Part shown: positions 12,511 through 54,675 of the stretch, piece by piece
Layout: each line of letters starts with the position of its first letter
How positions within the stretch are numbered: the first letter of the stretch is position 1
From: Marthasterias glacialis
Taxonomy: Eukaryota; Echinodermata; Asteroidea; Forcipulatida; Asteriidae
Assembly (NCBI GenBank): GCA_911728455.2
Contig: OU452228.1
Location: 13,902,104-13,966,103, forward strand
Reading direction: 5' to 3'
DNA length: 64,000 bases
Notes under the pieces: model-generated
What the model was told of the DNA's origin: nothing
Database searches by the model: none
What the model saw: only the letters and a program-made list of their open reading frames with translations
Translations under genes and position numbers: made by a program

Positions 12511-13819
12511 AACCAGCATCTTGTGAAAGTCTACAGTGTACTTGAAATGGCTCACTGGCTGGTGATCTAGTTCACATATCCCTACATAGAAGGCAAGGAT
12601 TTCTCTACATACTGTCTCTGGTATCATATCAATAATCAACCTCAATCCCAGTTAAGTTTATCATGTGGAAGGGGCTTGGAAGTATCTGGGTCAGATACTA
12701 ACAATGGTGTGAATACAGTACCTTATTAAAATCAACATTTTGAACTGCATGTGCTCAATGAAAACAGTTCAAAGTTCCACCAGAAATAAATACCTTACAT
12801 CTCAATAAGAGGACCACTAGAAATAAATAACTTACATCTTGATAAAATACTAAACTTCAGCAATATTTGTGATACCTAAGTCATAGTGTGATCCCTACCT
12901 GAGTTGCCTGTGTTTTTTTTTTTGTATCTGCAGGCTTTGGGCATTGAGCATGTAGTGCTTTTGTGTTCACATCAATGAAGGGTTTAATCAGAACTGTTGT
13001 TTTTAATAGAGTCTGATTTAGGACCCGCATCATAAAAATGCATGTTGCTGTAGCCACTGCTACCAATAGCTGGTACTACACGTTGACATCACAATTTCAT
13101 CTGTATTATTCAACAAATCAAAAAAACGTAAACATTGCCGCCGTGGAAGTCGCCATGTTGGTAGACTACCAAACGAGTCGTTCGATCATGTTCATCACTG
13201 AGCATGTGCATTGCTATTCAGTGGTCAACTACAGGGTCGACCAAATGTGCGCACTCGAACCTACTCCAAGACATCTGCTTGGTGATGATTTTAGACTGAA
13301 TACACGAACATTAATTGCTTTGAAATAATTTTAGCATCATAAAAAAGAAGGTTTTTTTTTTTGTTTTTTTTTTCTTGTATGAAGTTGGTGGGTGAGAATT
13401 AAAAGACAAGTCATCTATTACAGTTGGACTTAAAGTAAAGTAAGATGTACAGAACATGTCAGAGGAAATAAGTGAGAATTGTAAGGTAAATGTGTGAAAA
13501 GACAGAAGATGAACAAACAAAATAAGAGATTTTACAAGGGGGTCAGGTTCTAACGAAATATCTGCTCTATCGTTTTTGGTCTCATCTGTTGAGTTAGTTA
13601 CAAGCAATCCTAAAATTCATTCTGAACATGTTACCACTCCACCACCGAGTGCCAAGCAGGCTAATATACTATATAAAAATGATAGCCAGGGCGTGCAGTC
13701 CTTCAAATGTAGAGTAAATAAGTACATTAAGTAGGAATCATTTCAGGACAAATCAGACTGTAGTATGATGCTATAGCCATGTCTCGCATCTCTTTCTAGT
13801 GAGCGAGGCATAGTCCAAT

Positions 13820-13954
13820 GGGAGACTTGAGGACACTAGGTGGCGGCAGACTCACCAGGTAAATCCATTGTTCCAGGAAACATGCTCAGAATTTAGCAAA
13901 CAATGGACATTTACTTGGTAAGTCTGCTGCCACCTAGTGTCCTCAAAAGTCTCC
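13820..13954. mobile_element. MITE, GGGAGAC family (interior type 1)
   Basis: Left GGGAGACTTGAGGACACTAG; right CTAGTGTCCTCAAAAGTCTC. The arms pair for about 50 bp, through GGCGGCAGACT and the AACAATGG region. It is a near-complete hairpin with no coding capacity. Confidence 0.8.
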
Positions 13955-14634
13955 AACTACCGTTGTTTTTTTTCTTGTTTCTGATTGTGGGATGGTCTGT
14001 TGAAACAAGCACATAGCTATCCAAATGGATAGTCTGCTTGTTTTTCTTGGTGTGCTCCTTAATGCGAGCAGGTCATTAAAAAAAAAACACTTAAAAAAAA
14101 AAATAGCATAATGGTCTGAACAAATCCTATTTGGCACTTTGGTGAGGATGTTGTGATTCTTTATGTACAGAATGTAATTGTTTAAGTTTAATATTTATAC
14201 ATCTCAGGCAGTATAATAATGGCCACTAAAGCAAGATATGAGACAGATTTGAACAGGTATTTTGTTGGATAAAATGCACAAAGTTTGTGAGCACACTGGT
14301 GCAAATCAATACAGATGTGAACATGTTAAAAAAAAAGAAGAAAAAAAAGATGGACAATAAGACAGTACTTTAAGATTTTTCTTCAATGTGTTTTTCAGGT
14401 GTTTTTTTTTTTATTTTATTGTTTCTTTACATTGTATGATATTAACAATTAAGATTACGAGTAAATGTGGTTGCAGTTGAACCTGTTTATTGAGGACCAT
14501 TAGCATCAGGAGATTGTCAGTGCTACGGAGCCGCCTTCTTGAGCTGAGTAGCATATTATACTTAATACTGAGCACAAACGGGTCATCAGGCCAAATGCAT
14601 AGCTTTGATTATTTGTGCTTTGTTGCACACTAAT

Positions 14635-14791
14635 GGGAGACTTTTAAACGGTCCTTTTTCATGGTTCTTACCCGTGGTACGCACGGTCAGAACTACACAC
14701 ACGCAGGCAGTACTGAGCATGTGCGCGCACGCTCAGAACTGTCAAAAAGGACCGTTGTGTCATGCTGCTGCCAGCGTCTCAAAAGTCTCCC
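14635..14791 (-). mobile_element. MITE, GGGAGAC family (interior type 2)
   Basis: Ends GGGAGACTTTTAA and CGTCTCAAAAGTCTCCC. The interior contains CGCACGGTCAGAACTACACA and GAGCATGTGCGCGCACGCTC. It is the reverse complement of the copy at 23054-23165. Confidence 0.8.
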
Positions 14792-16429
14792 ATTTTGTAA
14801 AGAACACACTTTCTCTTTTGAAGCTCTGTGAAGCTTTGCTTTCATGAGCAGATATGGAAGAACGCTTTGATCAAGTCCCATGTTCCAAAGATCAGAAGAA
14901 TTTGCTGAACTCTTTCAGCGACCATTGCATCCACCAGTCTACCCATACCCAAACAGGTTCAAGTGCAGATCATTTTCATGAATTTTTCATTGACAATTTT
15001 CCATGTATGCCATGTTGACATATATTTTAAAAGGCGTTTCCACTGGAAAGAATAAATGGCGAAGAAGTAAAGATCAGCCATGATGAGGGTATGGCCATGG
15101 TTACAGGGAAAGGCATGGTCTCTAAAAAGTTCATTATTTTTGGTAAGCAGGCTACCAACCAAAGTGTATAATGATTAACAACTGTTTTAAGCCCTTTTCA
15201 CATGACGGAAAAATACCCAATGTCCCTTGCTATGCATTTTACGAGTGCAAATTGTTTATTTGTTGTCATCGTGCATGAAAAAGACTAACGACCATTGTGC
15301 GCTATGATAGTGCATACATCACTGGTAACCAGCGAACAACTGATATATCAGCGAAATAAATACACTACCAATTCCTTCCTCCATGGTCACACAAAAAAGT
15401 TGCCATGTATGCAAAGTGTGGGAGATTTTGCACAGGACGGCGTTCAATAAACAAAAGGTTCCCTTTACACAATGATTTCGTGCATGTCCTTAGTCAAAAC
15501 TTCCACTAGCGTAAGATTTTGTCCTAGGTCCGGACTTCTGCCAAAATTTACCAATGTTTGAGAAGATTTCACTGGGGACCTTGGACAATCTAAACATTGT
15601 TGTCCTTTGTCACGAGGTGCAATTTGTAAAAATTCGCAACCATGCTAAAATTAAGCAAGGGAACCGCGCTAAATTGCTCTCGTGTGAAAAGGGCTTTAGC
15701 TAAGCATGACAAAAAGACAGGTACAGTGATCAAAGGTTAATGAAGTTGTGGTTGGTACCCAATACAAACAGGCATGAAAATTAACCTTTACCGTGTCTGC
15801 TCTCCTGCCATGAGGTCCCTGATAGCGATAACTTATGGTTTAAGAGTATTATGTGCTTCAAAACAAGGTATCCATTTTGATACTGCAGTCAAACAACAAA
15901 TTTGTCCTTCCAAGCTGTGTTGGGATTTTGTTTTGTTTTTTGTACAGGAAGAGAAACTTTTGAGTAACTATTTGGTCGACACGAGCTTACAACTGTTTGA
16001 TGAGGGATAAACCCTTCTTCCTAATAGGATGTAACAAACATTTCACAGTTTGGAAACCAAGGTTCCTTTTGATTAAGACATTGACATTGATCTTTACAAA
16101 GTGTGGTTTAATCTGTGTGTAATGCCACTCCTAAACATGACCTTGAAATGACGTCTACAGAGGCATTGCATGTGTGTACATTAACGTGTAATATATTTGT
16201 ACATATGTATTTCCTTGTTATTAAAGTAAATGTGAATTTTAATTCAAAGGTGATTGTGAAGTTCAACGTTGAGAATTATAAAATTAAAAATCAAACATTT
16301 TTTCTGCATGGATTACAATGTGTGGAATAAATGCGATTGGTTAAACTTCCAGGTGCTCATAGTAACTGATTGTGCTTTGTCTTTCTTTAAGTCTGTCTCA
16401 AAAATAAAAGCCAATTTACTAGAAGTCTT

Positions 16430-16785
16430 TTAAAGCCCCAGCTTTAAGAAGAAAACCAGAAATGTTCACATATTTACATATACCTTACATGGTATAAAGA
16501 CAATGATGGTAGAAAACTTTCCTTGAAATATTTCTGCCTGAAGTGTTATCATTTTTAAATAATAAATGAAATAAGATCCAAAATGAGTTTTCGTCTCAGT
16601 GAGACGAAAACTTTGCCTATAGGAATACGTACAAAAATGCTGAATGTATTTTTACCGTTATCTCGCAAATGAAACAACGAAATGAGCTGAAATTTTCACA
16701 GGTAGGTTTTATTACAAATACCTTGATTTGTGCAAAGAATGGAAGCATTTACAGTCAGTTTACTGATGTTGAGCTGGGGCTTTAA
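16430..16785 (+). mobile_element. TTAA MITE, GCCCCAGC family, copy 2
   Basis: TTAAAGCCCCAGCTTTAA at the left and GAGCTGGGGCTTTAA at the right. It keeps the full central palindrome AGTTTTCGTCTCAG/TGAGACGAAAACT. No coding frame is present. Confidence 0.85.
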
Positions 16786-17219
16786 GACATGTATAGTTTG
16801 AATGTACAGAAAACTTAATTAGTAATTTATATAAAGTCGCAGTAAAAATTCTTACTCTGTACAGTTACATGTTTTCTGCATCGTAAGTTTACCTTAGGAT
16901 AGCTGCTTTGTCACGAAACTTGAATGGAGAGTTACCCTTGAGATTGTTTTAAAGTCCACAGGTCAAATGTCAAAGTCACAGTGCTCAGGAATAGACATTT
17001 CTTTTATTTACAAATGTTGACCACCATTTTGTATCGGAGGCCTTGAGTATCACAAATTGTAATAATATGCAGTTCTTATATAGCACTTAATTACATGCAA
17101 AGGGCATCTCAAAGCGCTCAGTATTTTTCCTGCAAGGTATTCAGAGTTATATTCTTTATGTAGAGACTTGTTCCTTTACATAGCACCATGTACAGTTTTA
17201 CAAGGTGCTGTGGTGCAAT

Positions 17220-17440
17220 CTGCAGCCGATCAACCAGGCAGCAAGGATTTTTTCACTGGGGTGGGGGAGCACAAGGGGGGCATTGCTTTTCAGTGGGGGG
17301 GGGGAGCCTGGTACCATGTTTTTTTTATGAATTACATGTACCTACATTTTTTTTATTGGGGGCACCTGGGGGAGGGGCACTGGAAATTTTTTGTTTTGGG
17401 GACACTGCAACCAGGAACACTGGGGCGAACCCTTCTCTTT
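17220..17440. repeat. G-rich low-complexity stretch
   Basis: Several runs of 6-11 G (around 17262-17306 and 17359-17402) separated by short mixed sequence. Overlapping open frames of 119 residues follow from the base composition and resemble no protein. Confidence 0.6.
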
Positions 17441-17449
17441 GCGATAAGT

Positions 17450-17590
17450 GCACTGGGTTCTTTTACATGCATTACACAACACACGGGACCTACATCTTTA
17501 CATCCCATCCGAAGGACGCTGCAATAATGATTAAGTGTCTTGCTTAAGGACACAAGTGTCACGACCGGGACTCAAACCCACACTCTGCTG
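17450..17590 (-). repeat. tRNA-Leu-derived SINE fragment, family B
   Basis: The - strand carries the T-arm GTGTGGGTTTGAGTCCCGGT, then GTCCTTAAGCAAGACACTTA, CATCCGAAGGA (as read on +) and AAAAGAACCCAGTGC. The 5' part of the tRNA-like head is missing. Confidence 0.7.
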
Positions 17591-17714
17591 TTTGGCAAAA
17601 ATTTGCCCTTTTTAGTAAACAAAACTTTTTAAAATAAAGTACAAGTTTACTTTTTGTTTTGGATTGTAAATTTTATTTATCATTAATGTGGGTACTAAAT
17701 TGATAGCATCAGAG

Positions 17715-17960
17715 CAGTGGCATATCTAAGGGTATGGCGTGTATGGCACGTGCCCTGGGCACCTCGTGAAGGGGGAACCACTGAGCAGTTGTAATTGTCA
17801 TGTAGTGCCATAGTTTGCTAAATAAAAGATTACCGAGCTTGACTTGTATTTTTCAGCTGATATTATGGCAACGTTATCTAAACATTGGGTGTCAGATGCT
17901 TGTACAGGGGTGCAATTTCAGTGTTTGCCATAGGCACTATTTTCCGTAGATACACCGCTG
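17715..17960. mobile_element. MITE with CAGTGG ends (246 bp)
   Basis: Left CAGTGGCATATCTAAGG; right end, reverse-complemented, CAGCGGTGTATCTACGG. There is no internal frame. A single copy is visible here. Confidence 0.65.
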
Positions 17961-18689
17961 GGCAGCATTATTGGTCAAATAATAAACTGTAGTATTTTTT
18001 GCAGTGAAGGCTGCCCGTTCTTTTGCCAACCACGTTTGGCAAAACTGTGACATTGCAAAATGAAGGTCTATAGGAAAATGGTTTGTGGATAGATCCGTTT
18101 TTTTTAGCTAGATTTTACAAGGGCTGAGAATTTATCTCTTAATCTCTAAACACCTGTTATTTATAAAGTCCATAAATCATTGGAATGAAAACAAGATGGT
18201 TGTGAACAAGGATGTAACTCTGGGCCTTCTGCTGAAGGTAGAAACAAATACAGGTGTTTTTTTTTCTCCCAAGCATACACATCCCAGATGGAACTTTGTG
18301 TTTCCTGTTTCACACTTTCCTCAACCAAGCTTAACTATTTGATGTCCTATAAATCATAAGATTGAAAACAGAATGGGTTCCCAATAGAACCAGAAACTAG
18401 GACCTGATGGGGGTATTGATTGAAGTGGGGAAAAATTCTGTACATCCAAGAAAAAAACCTGTTGGGCTTTCCGTTATTTCGTTGCTTGTAACACTGTTGA
18501 TATCTCTGGTGCGCTATTAAAAAATTCCAAGCAAAGTTCCCATCACAAGTTCAAGCAATGTCAATGGACACCCAAAGTGTTTAAATACGTGCCAGACTTG
18601 CACAGTCTAAAACAACTCTTGAGGTAAAAATGTGTTGTCACTGAACAAACTTTCGGCCAAACCAATATTTTGAGTTGCATTAGACAGTG

Positions 18690-19075
18690 CCATTCTAAAT
18701 GAACCAATACAACACATCTGCAAGGATCAACTTCAAGGTTATCATTCTAATGTTCAAAGCACACCATAAACAAGCCCCTCAGAATATCACAGACATCCTG
18801 ATCTCAACAGAGACAACTTTCATCATCTACTACTTGTTCCCTTTTTGTTGAGCCAAGAACTCACCGTTCGACTTTTGCAGATAGATCATTCTATGCCCCC
18901 AAGATGTGGACTAAGCTTCCTGCTTATTTATCAGAGATGCCAGTTCATTCAACACATTAAAGAAAACTCCTCAAATCTCATCAGTTCCAGATGGCTTACT
19001 AACCATCCATTTCATACCTCAGTGCCAAAGAGCACACTTTTAATTTTGGCGCCAAATGACTTCTTGGATTGATTT
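18690..19075 (+). mobile_element. LINE reverse-transcriptase 3' end fragment
   Basis: Frame-shifted translation gives INFKVIILMFKAHHKQAPQ, followed by sequence like the conserved C-terminus of CR1/L2-type LINE proteins (FKALNGLAP...PRTRLKTFGDRAF...LWN.LP). Here it reads PRTHRSTFADRSFYAPKMWT across frame changes and stops. It is a decayed remnant. Confidence 0.6.
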
Positions 19076-19559
19076 TAGTTTGATTTCATGACACAACTTG
19101 TGGTGGACACTGCCTTTAAATTCCACAAGGTAGTCACTTTCTCAACTCAAATCTGATTTAGAGCTTCTGCAATTAACAATGACTTGAATGATGGAACAGG
19201 CAGGGTTTATTGCCAAAGAAGTTCTCATCAAGAAATTGCAACGTAAAAGAGGAAACATTAATGCCAGAAAATTTGAAAGACCGGACATATTTTAAATGAG
19301 ATGTCCGTGGTTTAGGAAACCTGTTCATTACTACCTTGTTAGAAGCTGTAGAAATTTACAGGGAAAAGGGAAATTTAAATTGTTTCAGCTGAAAGCTCCC
19401 TCAGTATCAAGTGGATCTGGAAACATGTAGTTCCAAAAAGTATTTGACGGATCACAGGCATGTGATGTAATGACTAACAGGATAGTCTCATCCCTCAAAA
19501 TTTGCGAACAGAGTCCAATATATACCTCCAACTTTCCCTTGGCCCACACATAAACGCCC

Positions 19560-19705
19560 CCTATGATCAATAAAGCATTGGCATAGTGTAGTTCACCAGC
19601 ACTCTGGAACAAACTCCCTCTGTACATCTGTGACTCGATCACCCTCCATCAACTCATTCAAGACTCAGATGAAAATACATCTTTTCAGACAATCGAGAGC
19701 ACTTT
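19560..19705 (+). mobile_element. LINE C-terminal fragment
   Basis: Reads PALWNKLPLYICDSIT, then a frameshift into INSFKTQMKIHLF. This matches the LWNSLP...FK..LKTHLF signature at the end of many CR1/L2-like reverse transcriptases. It is a second short remnant in the same orientation as 18690-19075. Confidence 0.55.
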
Positions 19706-19845
19706 GAAACGCCAGTAGAAAACGCTATCAAATGGCATAATTATTATTATTTTTTAATTTTTTTATTTATGTTAGTCGCCCATCACAAGTCAGGAGGCCA
19801 CTCTAGGTGAGGGCTACAAGGAAAAGAGAAAGAAAACAGAAGAAA

Positions 19846-20515
19846 TTAGGGCAGAAGAAAACAGTTTACATTCTGCTTAAAATGGGAAAGATTATAGCCC
19901 ACAGGGAAACAGGATACAGGCAAAGAGTTCCACAGTGAAGCAGTGCGTGGGAAAAAACTTGTAGAGTACATCTTCAAATTGCATTTTGGAACCGTTGCAA
20001 GGACAGGAGAGGACAGAGAAGTGAGTAGTGCGTCCAAACGGACGGTTGACAGGGACAACCAGTGATTAACCGTTGGAACACATCCCATGGTAATACCTAC
20101 AGAAGAGGGAGAGTGACAATACATTATGACAATGTGAGAGGGATTTGAGGCCGATACTTCATGACCAACCAGGTTAACAACTACCTTGCTGTATTTTGTG
20201 TAGCAGGGAAAGATGACAAGCTGGGGCACCAGACCAGATGTGACAACAGGGCAGATAGTAGACTTGTAGAGGTTCAGAACTGCAGAAGGCAGATATTGCC
20301 TAGCACGGTACAGGCAACCTACTCTCTGAGAGGCCTTTTTGGCAATACCATAGATGTACTGAAGGAGGGAGATATTGCCGAGCTCAGTACAGGCAACCTA
20401 CTCTCTGAGAGGCCTTTTTGGCAATACCATAGATGTACTTTTCCAAGGTTAGTTTGTTGGTGATATCAAGACCAAGTTGGATGTCGCTAACTTCCTGTAA
20501 GTTTGCAGTATTCAT
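19846..20515 (-). mobile_element. LINE reverse-transcriptase fragment
   Basis: On the - strand, LGLDITNKLTLEKYIYGIAK, KASQRVGCLYRARQYLPSAV and LNLYKSTICPVVTSGLVPQL are followed by the C-terminus ASLWNSLPVSCF and FKQNVNCFLL. This is the connection-to-C-terminal part of a CR1/L2/jockey-like LINE protein. It is interrupted by an internal tandem duplication at 20291-20448. No 5' part or endonuclease was seen. Confidence 0.75.
20291..20448. repeat. 79-bp tandem duplication inside LINE fragment
   Basis: Two units starting AGATATTGCC, each carrying CAGGCAACCTACTCTCTGAG and AATACCATAGATGTACT. The second unit follows the first by 79 bp, which is not a multiple of three, so it shifts the LINE frame. 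Confidence 0.85.
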
Positions 20516-22161
20516 GAACAAGGCTGGTCGATTATTATTATTATTATAAGATAATTGTCTAAAGACAACATGGTTCGGGCAAATTGTGTCTTTCCAATGT
20601 CAAACGAGTCTGACTTAACACCACACACTTCAATTCAGTGCATCGAGCCACCAGCCCAGATACATGTATGTGACAACAAAAACGTTTCAAACAGAAATCA
20701 GACAAGGATATCATTTTATTATTAAAAGTGTTTTGTTTTATTTAATTCTAGTACGAGACATCTAAAACACATTTAGTAATAGTTTGATACTCAATAAATT
20801 AAGACAAATGAGTCGGTCAATGAGTGCAGGATATATTTAGAACGGTAAATGAAATAATCTGTGATACTGGTCCAAAGAGTAAGTGATGTTGCAAAGATGT
20901 CAATCAAATAAAAAATACCATCGATTTCAATAAGTGGTTTAATTTGAAAGTTCATTTTGACTTGTATTACAAGAACACTGTACATCAATGTTGGCGGAAG
21001 TTTCATGTTCTTTCTTCATCATGTTCCATGTGTGCTATGATTACGGATGCTTGTTAAATAGAAAAGGTGCCAGGCCTTCTTATCTTTTTGATAACGGCCT
21101 ACAACTTGTGAGGAACATTTAAAAAGTCCTGAAGGTCCGACCCAAAACGGTCAGATCATTGAGTTATATTTACAACAATATTTTAGCAAACTCTATTGCT
21201 CTGGGTTTCTCAAATTTATCTGCATCTCAATAAACCATACTTCTGCACCGACAATGGGTAATTAACATTGTATGGATTGGAATGTACTGTTTGGTTTTTA
21301 TTTTACCTTTTTTTAATTCACCTTCAAACAAAATGGAAGGACCATGATGAAGCTAAATTAATTTTTAACCGATTATTTTAACGGATGAAGGTAGGGTTGA
21401 ATGAGGAGGGAGTTGGTTGGAGCAGGTTTTCAGTAACTCCACGCTGAACGAAACAAACACAGAGGATCAACCACGATGACACAAGGGCAGAGATGTTCAG
21501 TTCCTCATAGCTACTAATAATACACTTGCAGAGTATTACCACAGTGCACCAGACTCAAGATTCATCTTGATCAATGGGACAAACAAACATATCACACATG
21601 TCAAATCGTAAAAGTTTATATACAACGAGGAAGAAGGGTTTAAATTGACTATCCAACATTGATTTCTACGCACTACAGCATACAAATAAAAAACAAGTCA
21701 GTAAAGAAAGCAACTTATATGAAGAGACCACATAGCATTGTTAGGAGGAGCAGGCAATCTCAGTAGAAACCTCAGTAGAAGTATGTGCGTGTGTGTATTT
21801 ATAACAGTATTAAACACAATAGTAATTGACATCGACTCAAATGTAACTCCACAGCACAATGTTGTTTTTTCCTGTTCTGTCATTTTATAGACCAAACCAT
21901 TTCAAAAGCCTTACTAAAAAAAAAGTCAATTTCTTTACCATTTTAACAATGAACTATAGGCCCTCAAATAGTGTCTATACTTCTGGGACAAAAAATACTT
22001 AAAAAGTCTCCTGGTAAGGCAAATATCCACTATTAAATACTCTGTCTTCGCTTCAACTGGTTTAACCTGGTTCAAACCAGTTCCGACCTGTTCTGACAGG
22101 CACTGAATAATTACGACCTGCTTTGTACAATATTCCAAGGATCCATGCTCCATTCCAAAGC

Positions 22162-51788
<29,627 letters not shown>

Positions 51789-51930
51789 TTTGAATGAAAT
51801 CTCAATTCAAAGCTGTAGTCAATCGTCGAAAATCCTGCAATACAATTCACAAATCTGAATTCCCTCTTCGCGGCGCGCGGCGGCGCGGGTCGTCAATTTT
51901 AAGTCGGCACGTTCAAAAACTTTCTGATTA
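51789..51930 (-). promoter_or_regulatory. likely SMARCA5 promoter / 5' UTR with GC-rich block
   Basis: Directly upstream of the ATG lies a CpG-dense block (51866-51895, GCGGCGCGCGGCGGCGCGGG) in otherwise AT-rich DNA, as at many housekeeping promoters. An in-frame TGA lies at 51809-51807. TTGTATTGCAG on the - strand, near 51836, could be a 5' UTR splice acceptor. The promoter role is inferred from position. Confidence 0.45.
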
Positions 51931-52378
51931 TGAGCGTTATTAACTTAAGTCACAATATATAAAATAAAAGATAGGTAATATTTCATTACAAACTTGTCAT
52001 GTACATATTTTTATTGAATTAAATGTTTTAATTTTTATCAAGAATGCTGCTTGCAACACAGTGTAAATTTTAATCACTTAACAAAATAATTAAATATTTT
52101 ACAATTTGTCAAAAGAGGGCGCTCTTCACTCTTTGTTCAAGGTTCTCTCTGTATTCTCACATCGCCAGAGTGGGGCGGGGGTTGGGGGGGGAGGGGGCAC
52201 CAGCGAATCTCAGATTCAGCTTCGTGGTACTGTGTCATTATTCCCATTGATCACCATAATCGTTTGGACGGACCCATTATTATAATTGATCTCCATTATC
52301 ATTGACTGGATTTGTATTATGCGCGCAATTGTGGCAATGCGCGCCCGATTCCGATTCTGGGGGACAGAATCACCGTGG

Positions 52379-52482
52379 GGGGGGGGGGGGGGGATCGAAC
52401 AAAGATCTCATGAGACACTAAGCTGTCTCGGGGGAGCAGTACGTAACCCCGAGGTGTGTGTGTGTGTGTGGGGGGGGGGGGG
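52379..52482. repeat. G-runs and (GT)n microsatellite
   Basis: A run of about 16 G near 52379, then TGTGTGTGTGTG followed by 12 G near 52470. Potential quadruplex sequence. Confidence 0.8.
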
Positions 52483-52877
52483 CTAATGTTGTCCCTCTTT
52501 TGTTTGTATTATAACTTTTTGGCATCAGCTCTAATTGATTTGGAAAAGACTTTCCAACTGAGGGCCTTCACCCAACCATTTCCCTGTTGTCCCTTTTGTT
52601 ATAGGTCCCCAGTTTAAATGTGTATACTTTCCCACCACCCACACGTATTCCAATCTTTGCGTCCCTGTGGTGACTTCTTTTGGCCTTTCCTTTCCTTAAC
52701 CTCCCATAGACTTTGTACACAGAATTTATTGTGAAATATCCTTCTCTTTAGAATTCCCCTATTGTTCATTTTGTCTTCGCAGTGCAAAATTATAATGTTG
52801 ACCCGGTAAATCGAGGATTTTTTGTTGATTTTTTTGTAGCGCTGTCACCATTGTTGTTTTACACGAAAACTTCAATG

Positions 52878-53036
52878 TTGAGCACTTTCATGTCTATCTG
52901 CAAACTAAGCAATGATCACTTATAATTGCAGTTGCCAGAGCGCTTGTCCCATCTTGAGCACTTTCATGTTTATCAGCAAACCAAGCAATGATCACTTCTG
53001 ATTGCAGTTGCCATGAGCGCTTGTGGCATCTTGACA
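52878..53036. repeat. roughly 80-bp tandem duplication
   Basis: Two adjacent units share TTGAGCACTTTCATGT, GCAATGATCACTT and AATTGCAGTTGCCA/GATTGCAGTTGCCA. Flanking segments at 52597-52700 and 53098-53190 also resemble each other, so a larger duplication of about 500 bp is likely. Confidence 0.75.
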
Positions 53037-53499
53037 ACATTAAACCGCGGGTACTGTTGTCAGTGATAGTAGAACGTCCTCACTCAGCTCCCTTTGTTAC
53101 AGGTCCTCGCCCCCCGCCCCCGCCCCACGCACACACACTATTTCCATGTTTGCATCCCTATGGAGATTTCTTTTGTTCTTTCCTTTGTTTTAATATTCGC
53201 TACCTAATGGAGACCAAAGAATGGTAGGAATGTGTTGGTGTTGGGACAGCCGAACAGGGGCCGGCTATTGTGTCTCGCTTTGGATGAATGAATGCGAGAG
53301 GTTGTCTTCAGCCTATGCCATCTCAGGGGCGTAAATCTAGAGACATTTTCATTGTGCTAGTGTGTACAAAAATAGGCTTCTCAAACAAGACATGACACTT
53401 GGGGATATTGTTGGTATTAAAAGAAAATATCCAAATTTAATGCGTCAACAAAATTTGATTTGCCAAAAATTATTGAGATAAAAAAAAAAATATAAAAAA

Positions 53500-54675
53500 A
53501 AATAAATAAATAAATAAATACAAAAAATAAAATAAAAATAAAATAAAATAAAATAAAATAAAATAAAATAAAATAAAATAAAATAAAATAAAATAAAATA
53601 AAATAAAATAAAATAAAATAAAATAAAACAAAACAAAACAAAACAAAAACAAAACAAAACAAAACAAAACAAAACAAAACAAAACAAAACAAAACAAAAC
53701 AAAACAAAACAAAACAAAACAAAACAAAACAAAACAAAACAAAACAAAACAAAACAAAACAAAACAAAACAAAACAAAACAAAACAAAACAAAACAAAAC
53801 AAAACAAAACAAAACAAAACAAAACAAAACAAAACAAAACAAAACAAAACAAAACAAAACAAAACAAAACAAAACAAAACAAAACAAAACAAAACAAAAC
53901 AAAACAAAACAAAACAAAACAAAACAAAACAAAACAAAACAAAACAAAACAAAACAAAACAAAACAAAACAAAACAAAACAAAACAAAACAAAACAAAAC
54001 AAAACAAAACAATACAAAACAAAACAAAACAAAACAAAACAAAACAAAACAAAACAAAACAAAACAAAACAAAACAAAACAAAACAAAACAAAACAAAAC
54101 AAAACAAAACAAAACAAAACAAAACAAAACAAAACAAAACAAAACAAAACAAAACAAAACAAAACAAAACAAAACAAAACAAAACAAAACAAAACAAAAC
54201 AAAACAAAACAAAACAAAACAAAACAAAACAAAACAAAACAAAACAAAACAAAACAAAACAAAACAAAACAAAACAAAACAAAACAAAACAAAACAAAAC
54301 AAAACAAAACAAAACAAAACAAAACAAAACAAAACAAAACAAAACAAAACAAAACAAAACAAAACAAAACAAAACAAAACAAAACAAAACAAAACAAAAC
54401 AAAACAAAACAAAACAAAACAAAACAAAATAAAATAAAATAAAATAAAATAAAATAAAATAAAATAAAATAAAATAAAATAAAATAAAATAAAATAAAAT
54501 AAAATAAAATAAAATAAAATAAAATAAAATAAAATAAAATAAAATAAAATAAAATAAAATAAAATAAAATGGAAGGGAATGGAATGGAATGGAATGGAAT
54601 GGAATGAAATAAAATAAAATAAAATAAATAAATAAATAATTAAACAAACAAATAAAATAAATAAATAAATAAAAA
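53500..54675. repeat. pentanucleotide array (AAAAC)n flanked by (AAAAT)n and (AAAT)n
   Basis: Order: (AAAT)n to about 53520, (AAAAT)n about 53538-53627, (AAAAC)n about 53628-54428 (about 160 units, with one extra A near 53649 and one C-to-T change near 54013), (AAAAT)n 54429-54570, (GGAAT)n 54571-54606, (AAAAT)n, then (AAAT)n to 54671. Long open frames on the - strand (VLFCF repeats) follow from the 15-bp period and are not genes. Confidence 0.98.

Larger units (their letters stand above)
9314..22161. other. intergenic region between two convergent genes
   Basis: No protein-coding gene was recognised in these 12.8 kb. It lies between the stop codon of the DCUN1D gene and that of the ISWI gene, so both 3' UTRs must fall inside it. 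A possible AATAAA for the + strand gene lies at 9898-9903, but it is weak evidence. Recognisable content: an inverted repeat near 9943, an unclassified repeat (10113 and 11897), MITEs (13820, 14635, 16430, 17715), a SINE fragment (17450) and LINE fragments (18690-20515). Confidence 0.7.

Noticed and set aside
17168..17547. Two overlapping + strand open frames of 119 residues
   Set aside because: They lie in a G-rich low-complexity stretch and a SINE fragment, and the residues follow base composition.
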